Below the pieces are notes generated by a model, which saw nothing but the letters and a program-made list of their open reading frames with translations, was not told the origin of the DNA and did no database searches. Below are positions 8,877 through 18,432 of a stretch of DNA of 64,000 nucleotides, in pieces. The position numbers and the translations under genes were made by a program. The stretch spans positions 1 through 64,000 of the forward strand of contig NZ_SPVG01000146.1 of NCBI RefSeq assembly GCF_004614165.1. Direction: 5' to 3'. Within the stretch, counting starts at the first letter, position 1; each line of letters starts with the position of its first letter. The DNA is from Duganella callida. Its GTDB lineage: Bacteria; Pseudomonadota; Gammaproteobacteria; Burkholderiales; Burkholderiaceae_D.

Positions 8877-9311
8877 ATGACCATGCAGGACAACGGCCTG
8901 ACCACGGCCCAGCAACAGGCAATCGAACATCTCTACCGCGCCTTCAACGAGCACAATCCCGAGCTGCTGCATCTGGCGGTCGCGCCGGACTGGCAGGACA
9001 TTCCGCTCGGCCCGGGCCAGCAGCCGGGCCTGGAAGGCATGAAGCCGATCATCGGCATGTTCACCGCCGCGTTCCCCGACGTGAAGATCACCGTCCTGGA
9101 CATGTTCGGCCGCGACGGCAAGGCGGCGGTGCGCGCGCAGATCACCGGCACGCATCGCGGCGAGTTTTTCGGCATTCCGCCGACCGGCAAGCCGATCGCC
9201 ATCGCCATCCATGAATTCCATGATCTGTCGGCGGACCGCGTGACCCGCACCTGGCACCTGGAGGACTGGTTCGGCATGCTCAGTCAGGTGGGCGCCTGGC
9301 CGGCGGCCTGA
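8877..9311 (+). CDS. SnoaL-like ester cyclase / NTF2-fold protein
   Basis: A 144-residue protein with the NTF2-like SnoaL/ester cyclase pattern: an N-terminal LYRAFNEHNPELL helix, then FPDVKITVLDMFGRDGKAAVRAQITGTH, FFGIPPTGKPI and a C-terminal WHLEDWFGMLSQVG. Members include polyketide cyclases and many small ligand-binding or isomerase proteins, so the activity cannot be fixed. There is no signal peptide. The adjacent divergent LysR gene is the probable regulator. An in-frame start at 8823 lies in the control region and is less likely. Confidence 0.85.
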   Translation: MTMQDNGLTTAQQQAIEHLYRAFNEHNPELLHLAVAPDWQDIPLGPGQQPGLEGMKPIIGMFTAAFPDVKITVLDMFGRDGKAAVRAQITGTHRGEFFGIPPTGKPIAIAIHEFHDLSADRVTRTWHLEDWFGMLSQVGAWPAA

Positions 9312-9312
9312 T

Positions 9313-9341
9313 TTGACTTGGACGGGCGATGATGGCATAGT
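9313..9341 (+). promoter_or_regulatory. Sigma-70 promoter with extended -10 upstream of the ABC-F gene
   Basis: TTGACT (9313-9318) is 17 bp from CATAGT (9336-9341), which is preceded by TGG in the extended -10 position. Initiation near 9348 would give a leader of about 105 nt before the ABC-F start, containing a 13-codon ORF and a hairpin. Confidence 0.5.
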
Positions 9342-9356
9342 CGTCCTTCATTCCCC

Positions 9357-9398
9357 ATGAGGTGTTCGTACGATGTGATCAACGATGCAGTTATCTGA
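9357..9398 (+). CDS. Candidate 13-codon leader peptide upstream of the ABC-F gene
   Basis: An ATG at 9357 opens a 13-codon frame (MRCSYDVINDAVI) closed by TGA at 9396-9398. Eleven bases further on is the inverted repeat GTCCCG-CAA-CGGGAC (9409-9423), then the ABC-F start at 9454. Antibiotic-resistance ABC-F genes are often controlled by translated leaders that sense stalled ribosomes; such a role here is inference. No strong ribosome site is visible in front of the leader ATG. Confidence 0.3.
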   Translation: MRCSYDVINDAVI

Positions 9399-9453
9399 AT
9401 GACCAGGTGTCCCGCAACGGGACGGTTATCACGCATCGACTGAAAACATCACC

Positions 9454-11061
9454 ATGACGAATACCTTGCTGACGCTGGAAGGCGTCTCCTATGCGCTGGC
9501 CGACGGCCGCATTCTTTTCCACGATTTGAACGAAGTGTTCGACCAGCGCCGCACCGGGCTGGTGGGACGTAACGGCGCCGGCAAGAGCGTGCTGGCGCGC
9601 GTGATGGCCGGCGAGCTGGCGCCGTCGTCGGGCCGCTGTGTGCGCAACGGTGCGGTGCACTATCTGGCGCAGCAGATCGCGCAGGATGCACATGCCACGG
9701 TGGCCGCACTGGCCGGCGTGGGGCCGGCGCTGGAGGCTTGGCAGCGTATCGCGCAAGGCAGCGCCGATCCCGCCGATTTCGATGCGGTGGGCGAGCGCTG
9801 GGATCTGCGCGAGCGGCTGCAGTCGCAACTGGAGCAGCATGGCCTGGCGCATCTGCGGCCGGAGACGCCGGCTTCGTCGCTGAGCGGCGGCGAGGCGATG
9901 CGCGTCTCGCTGATCGCGGCGTGGTTGTCGGAAGCGGCGTATCTGATACTCGACGAACCGAGCAACCATCTCGACCGCGCCAACCGCGAGGCGCTGCTGG
10001 CGCAACTGCGGCGCTGGCCCGGCGGGCTGCTGGTGATCAGCCATGACCGCGAGCTGCTGGAGCAGATGGAGCGCATCGTCGAACTGTCGCCGCTGGGATT
10101 GCGCGGTTATGGCGGCGGTTATGCCCTGTACGCCGAATGCCAGCGCGCCGAGCGCGAAGGCGCGCAGCGACAGCTGGAGCAGCGCAAGCTGGAACGCAGG
10201 CGCGAAGCGCAGTCCATGCGCGAGCAGCAGGAGCGGCAGGAACGGCGCGCGGCGAAAGGCACCGCCGAGGGGCGTGAGGCGAATCAGGCAAAGATACTGC
10301 TGGGCGGGCAAAAGAACCGTGCCCAGGGTACGGCCGGCAAGTTGCGGCAGCAGCACGCGGAACAGCGGGCGTTGTTGTCGCAACGCGTGCAGGAAGCGGC
10401 GCGCCAGGTTGTGCCGGATGCCGTCATCGCCATGCACGCGCCGGGCGGCCAGCAGGCTGCGCGCCAGCGCCTGGCGGTGCTGGAAGAGGTGGTGCTGCCA
10501 TACACGACCGCCGCCGGCATCAGCCTGACGATCACCGGCCAGCAGCGCATCGGCGTGACGGGGCCGAACGGCTGCGGCAAGTCGACATTGCTGAAGGTGC
10601 TGGCGGGCCAGCTGGCGCCGCGGTCGGGACGCTGCGAGGTGCGCGCGCGGGTGGCGTTGCTGGATCAGCAGCTGGCCGGCCTGGCGCCGCAGCGCTCGGC
10701 CATCGAGCACCTGCTGGAGGTCAACCGTGGCGCCGGTGAAGCGGCGCTGCGCACCTGCCTGGCGCAAATGGGGCTGGACGCACAACTGGCCGCCGCGCCC
10801 ACCGCGACGCTGAGTGGCGGCGAACGCCTGAAAGTGGCGCTGGCCTGCGCGCTGTACGCGCATCCGCCGGCGCAGCTGCTGCTGCTCGACGAACCGAACA
10901 ACCACCTGGACCTGAGCGCGCTCGAAGCGCTGGAAGCCATGCTGCGCCAGTATCAGGGCGCGTTGATGGTGGTATCGCACGACCCGGTATTGCTCGGATC
11001 GCTTGCGCTGACCCACCGTTTGCAGGCCACGGAAAGCGGCTGGACGCTGATTTCAGAGTAA
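9454..11061 (+). CDS. ABC-F family ATPase (ribosome-associated type)
   Basis: The 535-residue protein has two ABC ATPase domains and no membrane segment. Domain 1 has Walker A GRNGAGKS, signature LSGGE and Walker B LILDEPSNHLD. Domain 2 has GPNGCGKST, LSGGE and LLLDEPNNHLD. Between them (about residues 225-320) lies the Arg/Gln/Glu-rich charged linker that in ABC-F proteins reaches into the ribosome. These proteins act on translation, as resistance factors or by resolving stalled ribosomes. I cannot place it in EttA, Uup, YheS or YbiT. The leader with a short ORF and hairpin upstream would suit regulated, drug-responsive expression (inference). Confidence 0.88.
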   Translation: MTNTLLTLEGVSYALADGRILFHDLNEVFDQRRTGLVGRNGAGKSVLARVMAGELAPSSGRCVRNGAVHYLAQQIAQDAHATVAALAGVGPALEAWQRIAQGSADPADFDAVGERWDLRERLQSQLEQHGLAHLRPETPASSLSGGEAMRVSLIAAWLSEAAYLILDEPSNHLDRANREALLAQLRRWPGGLLVISHDRELLEQMERIVELSPLGLRGYGGGYALYAECQRAEREGAQRQLEQRKLERRREAQSMREQQERQERRAAKGTAEGREANQAKILLGGQKNRAQGTAGKLRQQHAEQRALLSQRVQEAARQVVPDAVIAMHAPGGQQAARQRLAVLEEVVLPYTTAAGISLTITGQQRIGVTGPNGCGKSTLLKVLAGQLAPRSGRCEVRARVALLDQQLAGLAPQRSAIEHLLEVNRGAGEAALRTCLAQMGLDAQLAAAPTATLSGGERLKVALACALYAHPPAQLLLLDEPNNHLDLSALEALEAMLRQYQGALMVVSHDPVLLGSLALTHRLQATESGWTLISE

Positions 11062-11155
11062 CCGCTCACTGCCTGTACGGTTCACGTACTGTAGCGTTTC
11101 GCGGCGGCGCAATATGGTACTGTGTAAGGACAAACCGCGCGGTGAAGGGGAGACG

Positions 11156-13243
11156 ATGGACATGCGTATATTGATCGTCAGTGCCGACGCGGCCGAACGC
11201 CGGCGCATGCAGCGCCTGCTGCGCAGCGCGCCGGGCGACGAGGATCAGATCAGCTGCCACGGTGTCGCCGCACTCGACGAGCTGCCGCGCCTGGCCGGCG
11301 ACGTCCCCGAGCTGATATTGCTGAACCCGCATTTGACGGACGACGCCGAAGGCGATATCTGGCGCATTTTGTCGGCGTATTACCACACCGTGCCGATTGT
11401 GGTGCTGGCCTGCGACAGCACCCTGATGCAGGCCAGGCAGGCGGTGGTGCGCGGCGCCGTCACCCACGTGCTCAGCGCCACCATCGGCCGCGAGCCGCTG
11501 CGCCAGATGTTACGGGCGGTGGTGATCGCCACCCGCCGCGCCGGCGCCGACGCCGGCGCGCATCACCAGTACCGCGCGGTGACCGAGGCCATGGCGGACG
11601 GCGTGCTCACCACCGACGCGCGCGGCTGCATCGACTACGCCAACCCGGCCGCGCTGCGGCTGCTGAATGCGAGCGCGCCAGACGTGCAGGGCACGCCGAT
11701 CGGTCAGCTGATGGCGTTGCGCGACGCCGAGACGCAGGTGCAGATCGAACATCCCGTGCTGCGCGTGCTGGCCACCGGCGGCGTGGTGCGGCTGTCCGGC
11801 GGTTGTGTCCTGACCCGGCAGGGCGACCCCGACATCATGATCCAGGACGCCACCTCGCCGATCCGCGACAGCGCTGGCGCCGTCAGCGGGGTGGTGATGA
11901 CCTTCCACGACATCACCAGTGCGCATGCGCTGAAACAGCAGGTCGACCACCTGGCGTGGCACGATTTTCTGACCGGTCTGCCGAACCGGTTTGCGGCCCA
12001 GCGCCATCTGGAACAGATTCTGGCCGAAGCCAAGGTGCGCGCGGTGCCGCTGGCGGTGATGTACCTGGACCTGGACAAGTTCAAGGCGGTCAACGACCAC
12101 CACGGCCACGCCGCCGGCGACGCCCTGCTGATCTCGGTGACCACGCGTCTGCGCGCGTGCTTCCGCAGCATCGATCTGATCAGCCGCCAGGGCGGCGACG
12201 AGTTCCTGGTGCTGATGGCGCCGGGCAGCGCGCGCATCGATGCCACCCAGGCCGCGGAGCGTATCCACGATGCCATCGCCCGCCCGCACCAGGTGGACGG
12301 CACCGAGGTGAAAGTCGGCTGCAGCATCGGCATCGCGCTGTTTCCCGAGCATGGCAACTGCGGCGACGCGCTGCTGCGCCATGCCGACACCGCGCTGCAG
12401 GCGGCCAAGGTGGAGGGCCGCAACACCTGGCGCTTTTTCAGCCGCAGCCTGCTGGCGAATGTGGTGGAACGCCGGCAGATGGAGGATGGCATGCGGCGCG
12501 CGATGTGCGAAGGCGAGTTCGAACTGCATTACCAGCCAAAGATCCGCCTGTCCGACGGCACCCTGTGCGGCTGCGAGGCGTTGCTGCGCTGGCAGCATCC
12601 CGACTGGGGCTGGGTGGCGCCGGGGCGTTTCATCCGCAGCGCCGAGGAATGCGGGTTGATCGTGACGCTGGGACGCTGGGTGATGCGCGAGGCCCTGGCA
12701 CAGGCGCGCCTGTGGCAAAACAGCGGCCTGCGGTTTGGTGCGATCGCCATCAATGTCTCGACACTGGAGCTGGCGCAGGTCGATTTCGCCGATTATCTGG
12801 AACACCAGATCGACGTTTCGGGCCTGGCGGCGTCCAGGCTGCAGCTGGAACTGACCGAATCGGCCATGATGCACGACATGCGCGGCGCCGGCGGCGTGCT
12901 GCAGCGCCTGAAAGACACCGGGCTGTCGCTGGCGATCGATGACTTCGGCACCGGTTATTCCAGTCTGAGCTACCTGGCCGAACTGCCGATCGACCTGCTC
13001 AAGGTGGACCGCAGTTTTGTCCACGGCATCGACCATGCCGACACGCGCCGTCAGACATTGCTGCGCGCGGTGCTGGCGCTGGTGGACAACCTGGGGCTGT
13101 CGGCCGTGGCCGAGGGCATAGAAACCTCGGCCGAAATGACCTTCCTGGCGGATGCCGGCTGCGGGCAGGGCCAGGGCTACTACTACAGCCAGGCGCTGGA
13201 CGCCTGCAGCTTCGAGCGGCGCTTCCTGGCGCCGCCGCAGTGA
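11156..13243 (+). CDS. Diguanylate cyclase/phosphodiesterase (REC-like, PAS, GGDEF, EAL)
   Basis: The product is about 695 residues. A receiver-like domain (1 to about 120) is degenerate: the usual phospho-acceptor position reads LILLNPHL, with Asn in place of Asp, and the acidic pair is missing. A PAS domain covers about 137-250. A GGDEF domain starts near 268 with an intact SRQGGDEFLV motif at about residue 345. The EAL domain follows, with CEALLRW near 473, NVS, LTESAM, IDDFGTGYSS and the ALAEGIET-like region. Both catalytic motifs are intact, so it may make or degrade cyclic-di-GMP. There is no membrane segment. The start at 11156 follows GAAGGGGAG; a longer frame from 11114 is less likely. 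It stands alone. Confidence 0.9.
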   Translation: MDMRILIVSADAAERRRMQRLLRSAPGDEDQISCHGVAALDELPRLAGDVPELILLNPHLTDDAEGDIWRILSAYYHTVPIVVLACDSTLMQARQAVVRGAVTHVLSATIGREPLRQMLRAVVIATRRAGADAGAHHQYRAVTEAMADGVLTTDARGCIDYANPAALRLLNASAPDVQGTPIGQLMALRDAETQVQIEHPVLRVLATGGVVRLSGGCVLTRQGDPDIMIQDATSPIRDSAGAVSGVVMTFHDITSAHALKQQVDHLAWHDFLTGLPNRFAAQRHLEQILAEAKVRAVPLAVMYLDLDKFKAVNDHHGHAAGDALLISVTTRLRACFRSIDLISRQGGDEFLVLMAPGSARIDATQAAERIHDAIARPHQVDGTEVKVGCSIGIALFPEHGNCGDALLRHADTALQAAKVEGRNTWRFFSRSLLANVVERRQMEDGMRRAMCEGEFELHYQPKIRLSDGTLCGCEALLRWQHPDWGWVAPGRFIRSAEECGLIVTLGRWVMREALAQARLWQNSGLRFGAIAINVSTLELAQVDFADYLEHQIDVSGLAASRLQLELTESAMMHDMRGAGGVLQRLKDTGLSLAIDDFGTGYSSLSYLAELPIDLLKVDRSFVHGIDHADTRRQTLLRAVLALVDNLGLSAVAEGIETSAEMTFLADAGCGQGQGYYYSQALDACSFERRFLAPPQ

Positions 13244-13254
13244 AGCTGCGCCGG

Positions 13255-15258
13255 TTATGGGGTGCGCGGCCGCAACACGGCCACCGCGCCGCCGGATGGC
13301 GCCAGCTTCAGCGTCAGGCTCTGCATCGCCGTGACCGCGCCACCGCCGGCCTGCAGATGCGTGGCGTCGGCACCGTCCTGCAAGACATCGGCGTGGTAGC
13401 CGCCTTTGCCCAGGAAGGACAGCGGCACCTTCAGCGTCCGTTCGGTTTCGTTGGTCATGGCGCCGAGGTACCACACATCGCCCTTGCGGCGCGCCGAGAC
13501 GATGTATTCGCCGATGTCGCCCGCCACGATGCGCGTTTCATCCCAGGACGTCGGCACGGTCTGGATGAACTCCGCGCCGTCGGCCCAGGAACCGTCGGCA
13601 TTCTTGTACGCGGCCGGGCTGTCGGACACCATCTGGAACGGGCTGTCGTACACCACGTACATGGCGACGGCCTGGCCGCGCGTGGTCATCACCATCGGTT
13701 CGTGATTGCGTTGCGCGAAGGTGGCCGGCGTGGCGTTGTGGAAGCCGCCCGGCGTGTAATCCATCGGCCCGAGGATCATGCGCGTGAACGGCAGCGTGAC
13801 GTTATGCGTGGCGGTGATGCGCGCGCTCCACTTGTTGTTCTCGGCGCCCAGCACCCCTTCCTGGGTGATGAAGTTGGGCCAGGTGCGGTTCAGGCCATTC
13901 GGCGGATAGGCGCCGTGCAGATCCACCATCAACCTGTACTCTGCGGCCTTGCTCAGTACCTTGTGATACCAGTCGACCATCTCCTGGTCGTTGCGGTTCA
14001 TGAAGTCCACCTTCACGCCCTTGATGCCCCAGGCGGCATACTGTTTGAAGGCGGCGTCCATCTGATTGTCCAGCTGCTGCCACTGCACCCACAACCACAC
14101 GCCCACGCCCTGCGACCTGGCGTATTGCAGCAGCGCCGGCATGTCCACGGCCGGCTTGGCGCGGGTGACGTCGGCCTGCGGATTCGGCTCGACGTCGCTG
14201 CCGACCGACCAGCCTTCATCGATCAGGATGTCGTCCAGCTTCATCTCCCTGGAAAAATCGATGAACGCCTTGTAGGTGGCGGTGTTGATGCCGGCGCCCG
14301 GCACCTTCACCGCCCAGTCGTTCCACCAGTCCCACGCCGTCTTGGACGGCTTGATCCAGCTGGTGTCCCTGATTTGCGAGGGAGCGGCCAGGGTCGGAAT
14401 CAGCGACGACGCGGCCAGGTCGCCCGGCGCGTCGCCCAGCATCACCACCCGCCACGGCGTGCGGAAGCCCCGGCCCTGCAACTGCACGCTGGCGGAGACG
14501 GTCTTGCGGAAGCGGTAGTCGCGGTTGTTGTCGAAGCGCGGCGGCAGCGTGATCATCACGCCCAGTCCCGCATCGCCGCGACCGGACAGGTACATGCCCG
14601 GGTAATCCTTCACGTCGGATTCGGCGATGGCGAAGGTGGTCGTGCCGGCGCCGGTCTTGCACACCAGCGGCGCCATGTAGTTGTGGAAGTTGCGGATCTG
14701 CGAAGCCTTCACCGGGTCGTATTCCGCCTCGAAGCTGGTGTCGAAACGGCCCATGTTGGCGCCCCAGCAGTCGTAGTCCCTGGCGAAGTTGAACTGGGTG
14801 GCCTCGTTCATCACCTTGAACGCTTTCAGGCCGGCCTGCTCCGGCACCAGGTAGCGCAGCGCCACGCCGTTGTCGTAGGCGCGTACCAGCAGGTGGAACT
14901 GCAGCGGCCTGCCATCCTTGCCGCTGGCGGTGAAGGCCAGGTCGGACTGATTGTAACGATCGGGTGCGCTGCGCGCCTTGCCGGCGACGATCTCGTAGGT
15001 GTCGTCGACGCTGCTCTCGGTATGGCCGCCCGCTGTGGCGCCGGCGGCGATGGCGCCGATGTCCAGGTTCAGCCCCAGTGGCGACGGCTCAAGGATGGCC
15101 TTGCCGTCGCGGCTCACGGACCAGGTCAGCTTATCGCCGTCGATGCGCACGGCGTTGCGGCCGTCCGGCGACTTGATGGTGATGGTTTCGGCGCCGGCCG
15201 GCGCGCAAAACGCGGCGGCGACGGCAAGCGCCACGGCGGCGCGGACAGGATCGGGCAT
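13255..15258 (-). CDS. Glycoside hydrolase family 97 (secreted alpha-glycosidase)
   Basis: The 667-residue protein begins with a signal peptide (cleavage near AGA-ET, residue 23) and has the GH97 layout: N-terminal beta-super-sandwich, (beta/alpha)8 barrel, and C-terminal beta-sandwich. In the barrel GIKGVKVDFMNRND places Asp418 where retaining GH97 enzymes carry their nucleophile (established for BtGH97b); inverting SusB-type members lack that Asp. This favours a retaining alpha-galactosidase-like activity. The start at 15258 has GGAGA at the right distance; an upstream in-frame start would spoil the signal peptide. It lies downstream of the propeller sensor kinase on the same strand with a 109-bp gap, so sensing and hydrolysis of a carbohydrate may be linked (inference). 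Confidence 0.88.
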   Translation of the reverse strand: MPDPVRAAVALAVAAAFCAPAGAETITIKSPDGRNAVRIDGDKLTWSVSRDGKAILEPSPLGLNLDIGAIAAGATAGGHTESSVDDTYEIVAGKARSAPDRYNQSDLAFTASGKDGRPLQFHLLVRAYDNGVALRYLVPEQAGLKAFKVMNEATQFNFARDYDCWGANMGRFDTSFEAEYDPVKASQIRNFHNYMAPLVCKTGAGTTTFAIAESDVKDYPGMYLSGRGDAGLGVMITLPPRFDNNRDYRFRKTVSASVQLQGRGFRTPWRVVMLGDAPGDLAASSLIPTLAAPSQIRDTSWIKPSKTAWDWWNDWAVKVPGAGINTATYKAFIDFSREMKLDDILIDEGWSVGSDVEPNPQADVTRAKPAVDMPALLQYARSQGVGVWLWVQWQQLDNQMDAAFKQYAAWGIKGVKVDFMNRNDQEMVDWYHKVLSKAAEYRLMVDLHGAYPPNGLNRTWPNFITQEGVLGAENNKWSARITATHNVTLPFTRMILGPMDYTPGGFHNATPATFAQRNHEPMVMTTRGQAVAMYVVYDSPFQMVSDSPAAYKNADGSWADGAEFIQTVPTSWDETRIVAGDIGEYIVSARRKGDVWYLGAMTNETERTLKVPLSFLGKGGYHADVLQDGADATHLQAGGGAVTAMQSLTLKLAPSGGAVAVLRPRTP

Positions 15259-15367
15259 GGTGTCTCCAGTGATTTTATTGTGCACCATTGTGCTTTCAGC
15301 ACGATTGCGCCGCAATTGCGAAATTCACCAAGCCCGCGCATGTTTATTCACCCGACACGCGACAAGG

Positions 15368-18328
15368 TCAGGCGGTTTGCTCCACATAGGCCAGCCGCGC
15401 GGCGGCGCGCAGTTCGACCACCGTGCCCTGGCCCGGCGCGCTGCTGATGTCGATGCTGGCGCCGACGCGGCGGGCGCGCTCGCGCATGCCGACCATGCCG
15501 AAGTGCCGCTCCCGCAGCCGCTGCCGCACTTCTTCGTTGTCGATGCCGCGACCGTCGTCGGCCACGCGCAGCGACAGTACCTCGTCGCGGTAGTCGATGC
15601 GCACCGTGATGCGCGCCGCCCGCGCATGCTGGAAGGCGTTGCGCAACGCCTCCTGGCCGATGGCGCACAATTCTTCCTGCACCGGCGGCGCCAGCTGGCG
15701 CGGCGTGCCTTCGATCTGCAGTTCGAAGCGGATATGCGGCTGCAGCGCCGCCAGCCCGGTGCCGGTCTGGTCCAGCTGGGCGCCGATGTCCTGGCCGCTG
15801 CGCAGCTGCTGCACCTGGTCGCGGCCTTCGTCGATGGCGCGGTCGGCGTCGTCGAGGATGGCCTCCAGCTTGGCGCGCGGCTCGCTGCCCGCGGGCAGCT
15901 TGGTCAGCACCGCGTACACGCGCAGCGTCAGCGCCTGCACGCTTTGCAGGAAGGTATCGTGCAGGGTGCGCGCGATGCGTTCGCGCTCGTCCATGCGCAC
16001 CTGCAGCTGGCGCGCCATGGCGGCCGTGACGCGCCGCAGCCGGTATTTGTACAGGCCGTACAGCAGCAGCAGCGCGGCGGCCGCGCACAGCAGCTGGAAC
16101 CACCAGGTCTCGGTCATGCTCGGCGCGACGTCCATCTGCAGCGTGGCCACCGCGTCGCTGACGATGCCGTCCTCGTTGACCGCGCGCACCTTGAAAGTGT
16201 AGTGGCCGGGGCCGATATTCGTGTAGTACGCGGCGCGGCGCGTGCCGGCGTCCTGCCAGTGCGGGTCGACGCCGTCGAGCAGGTACTGGAAGCGCATCGC
16301 CTCCGGCTTGCGCAGGCCGGGCGCGGTGTACTGGATGTTGAAGCTGCGCACGCCGGGCGGCAGCCGCAGCGGCGCGTTGGCCGGGTAGCTGCGCTCGTCG
16401 CTGTTCACGCGCAGCAGCTGCACCACCGGCTTGACGGTGTTGAGCCGCAGCGTGGCCGTGTCCAGCCGCACGATGCCGCCGCTGGTGCGGAACCACAGCT
16501 GGCCATTGCCGGCGTTGTAGATGGTCTGCAGCCGGTTTTCCATCGCCGCGCGGCCCGGATAGCCCTCCAGCGCGTCGATCACTTCATACGCCAGCGGCTG
16601 GCGCGGATCGCGCATCGCCGCTTCCCAGTCGGCGCGGCGGACGTGCACCACGCCGCGCGCGCCGTTGAGCCAGCGGTCGCCCTCCGGCGTCACGGCCAGG
16701 CCGCTGACGTTGCGCAGCGCCTCGGCATGGAACGGCGCCAGCGCCTCGAACTTGCCGCCGCGCAGCACCGCGAGGCCGTGCTCGCCGGCGACGATCAACT
16801 GCGTTCCGGGGAAGATGCCCGATTCCTGGCCGACCACGGCGATGTCGTAGCGGGTCTGCTGGCCATTGTCGTAAAAGGTCAGGCCGCCGTCATTATGGCT
16901 GAGCCACAATTGCCCCGGACCGGCGGCCGCCGACATGAAGATGCGCTTGGGCAGGTTGAAGGCCGAGCGCGGCAGCCACTTGCCGTCCACCCAGCCCAGC
17001 AGGCCGGTCTGGATCGACGCCATCCACAGCACCTTGCCGTCGTCGAGCAGGCCCAGCACATTGAGGTCGGTGGGCTGGCCGCCGGGCATGGGCAGGGCGA
17101 TGCGGCTGGACTGGCCGCGCCGCAGCCGCTCGATGTCGCGCGGGCCGGCCAGCAGCAGCGCGCCATCGCGGTCGGTGGCCACCGTCGAGACGGTGCGGCC
17201 CGGATCGCGCAGCGGCGGATCGTCCGGATGCACGCGCCACAGCGCGCGGTTGCGCCACTCGGCCGCCCACAGCCGGCCCTCGCTGTCGCCCGCCAGGCTG
17301 AGGTTGCCGGAAGGCGCGGGAATCCGCACCGGCACCAGCTTGTTCTCGCGGAAACGGTCGAGGCCGGTGTTGGTGGCGATCCAGATATTGCCCTCGCGGT
17401 CTTCCAGCACCGCGTTGGCGGACAGGTTGCTCAGCTGCCAGCTCTGGTCCAGCCGGCCGCTGGCCTGGCGCGACGGGATGATCGCGCCATCGTGCAGGTT
17501 GCCGGCGCGCGCGACGCGGCAGACGCCGATCGGGCACGCCAGCGCCCACAGGTTGCCGTCGCGGTCGAACTGGCCCATGGTGCGCGATTCGGCCTGGTTG
17601 AACTCGGGCTGGCGCGGCAGCGACTGCCCGGTGGCCGGCATCGGCACCGGATAGACGGCGTCGCGCTGGCCGACCCACAGGCGGCCGTCGGGCGATTGCA
17701 TCAGGCCGCCATGGAAGTGCTCGCCGACGACGCGCAGCAGCTGGCCGCTGTCGCGCTCGTAGCGGTAGAGCCCGCGGTCGGTCGAGGCCCAGACCCGGTC
17801 GTACTGGTCGATCACCAGGCTGAGCGTGCGGCCGGCCCAGTCCGGCCCGCCGCCGATCAACTGCCACTGCCCGTGGGCGTAGCGGTACAAGCCGTTGGTG
17901 GACACGGCCCAGATGGCGCCCGCGCGGTCCATGCCCATCGCGCCGAGCGAGCCCAGCTTCTGCCCGGCCGGATCGGCCAGGTCTTCCACCTTGCCGTCCG
18001 GGTGGATCACCGACAAGCCCTCGAGCTCGTAGCTGACCAGCAGGTCGCCGTTGTCCAGCGCGTGCACGCTGTAGATGCGGTTGCGCTTGAGCGGCACCCG
18101 TTCGAAGCTGAGGCCGTCGAAGCGGTACAGCCCGTCCATGGTGCTCAGCCACAGCCAGCCGTCGCGGGTCTGCGCCATGCCCTGGATATCGGACGGCACG
18201 CCATCCTTTTCGCTCCAGCTGACGTGGTTGAGGTCTTCCAGCCGCACGCCGGGATTCAGCGCCTGGGCCTGTTGAAACAGCAAGATTGCGGCCAAGCCAA
18301 CCAGCCATTTCCTCAGGTACCTGAACAT
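15368..18328 (-). CDS. Propeller-domain sensor histidine kinase (orphan)
   Basis: A 986-residue membrane kinase. It has an N-terminal signal (1-23), a periplasmic two-component-regulator propeller with repeated DGWLW/REGNIWIAT-type blades (about 30-640), a Y_Y_Y domain (about 660-725), one transmembrane helix near 737-757, HisKA_3 with the phosphorylated His in RIARTLHDTFLQ (about residue 788), and HATPase_c with GQEALRNAFQHA and DDGRG motifs from about 889. The family senses extracellular sugars or other ligands and phosphorylates NarL-type regulators. No response regulator is adjacent; the nearest, at 28017, belongs to the paralogous kinase. The GH97 gene follows on the same strand. Confidence 0.9.
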   Translation of the reverse strand: MFRYLRKWLVGLAAILLFQQAQALNPGVRLEDLNHVSWSEKDGVPSDIQGMAQTRDGWLWLSTMDGLYRFDGLSFERVPLKRNRIYSVHALDNGDLLVSYELEGLSVIHPDGKVEDLADPAGQKLGSLGAMGMDRAGAIWAVSTNGLYRYAHGQWQLIGGGPDWAGRTLSLVIDQYDRVWASTDRGLYRYERDSGQLLRVVGEHFHGGLMQSPDGRLWVGQRDAVYPVPMPATGQSLPRQPEFNQAESRTMGQFDRDGNLWALACPIGVCRVARAGNLHDGAIIPSRQASGRLDQSWQLSNLSANAVLEDREGNIWIATNTGLDRFRENKLVPVRIPAPSGNLSLAGDSEGRLWAAEWRNRALWRVHPDDPPLRDPGRTVSTVATDRDGALLLAGPRDIERLRRGQSSRIALPMPGGQPTDLNVLGLLDDGKVLWMASIQTGLLGWVDGKWLPRSAFNLPKRIFMSAAAGPGQLWLSHNDGGLTFYDNGQQTRYDIAVVGQESGIFPGTQLIVAGEHGLAVLRGGKFEALAPFHAEALRNVSGLAVTPEGDRWLNGARGVVHVRRADWEAAMRDPRQPLAYEVIDALEGYPGRAAMENRLQTIYNAGNGQLWFRTSGGIVRLDTATLRLNTVKPVVQLLRVNSDERSYPANAPLRLPPGVRSFNIQYTAPGLRKPEAMRFQYLLDGVDPHWQDAGTRRAAYYTNIGPGHYTFKVRAVNEDGIVSDAVATLQMDVAPSMTETWWFQLLCAAAALLLLYGLYKYRLRRVTAAMARQLQVRMDERERIARTLHDTFLQSVQALTLRVYAVLTKLPAGSEPRAKLEAILDDADRAIDEGRDQVQQLRSGQDIGAQLDQTGTGLAALQPHIRFELQIEGTPRQLAPPVQEELCAIGQEALRNAFQHARAARITVRIDYRDEVLSLRVADDGRGIDNEEVRQRLRERHFGMVGMRERARRVGASIDISSAPGQGTVVELRAAARLAYVEQTA

Positions 18329-18432
18329 GACACCGCCCTTTATGGCAAAATGCCCATTTTAGTGTGCCCATCCTGCGGCTTGACCGGTCTTTTGGCCGGT
18401 TTGCTAGCAAAACAACAGTCGAGAGTGACGCT

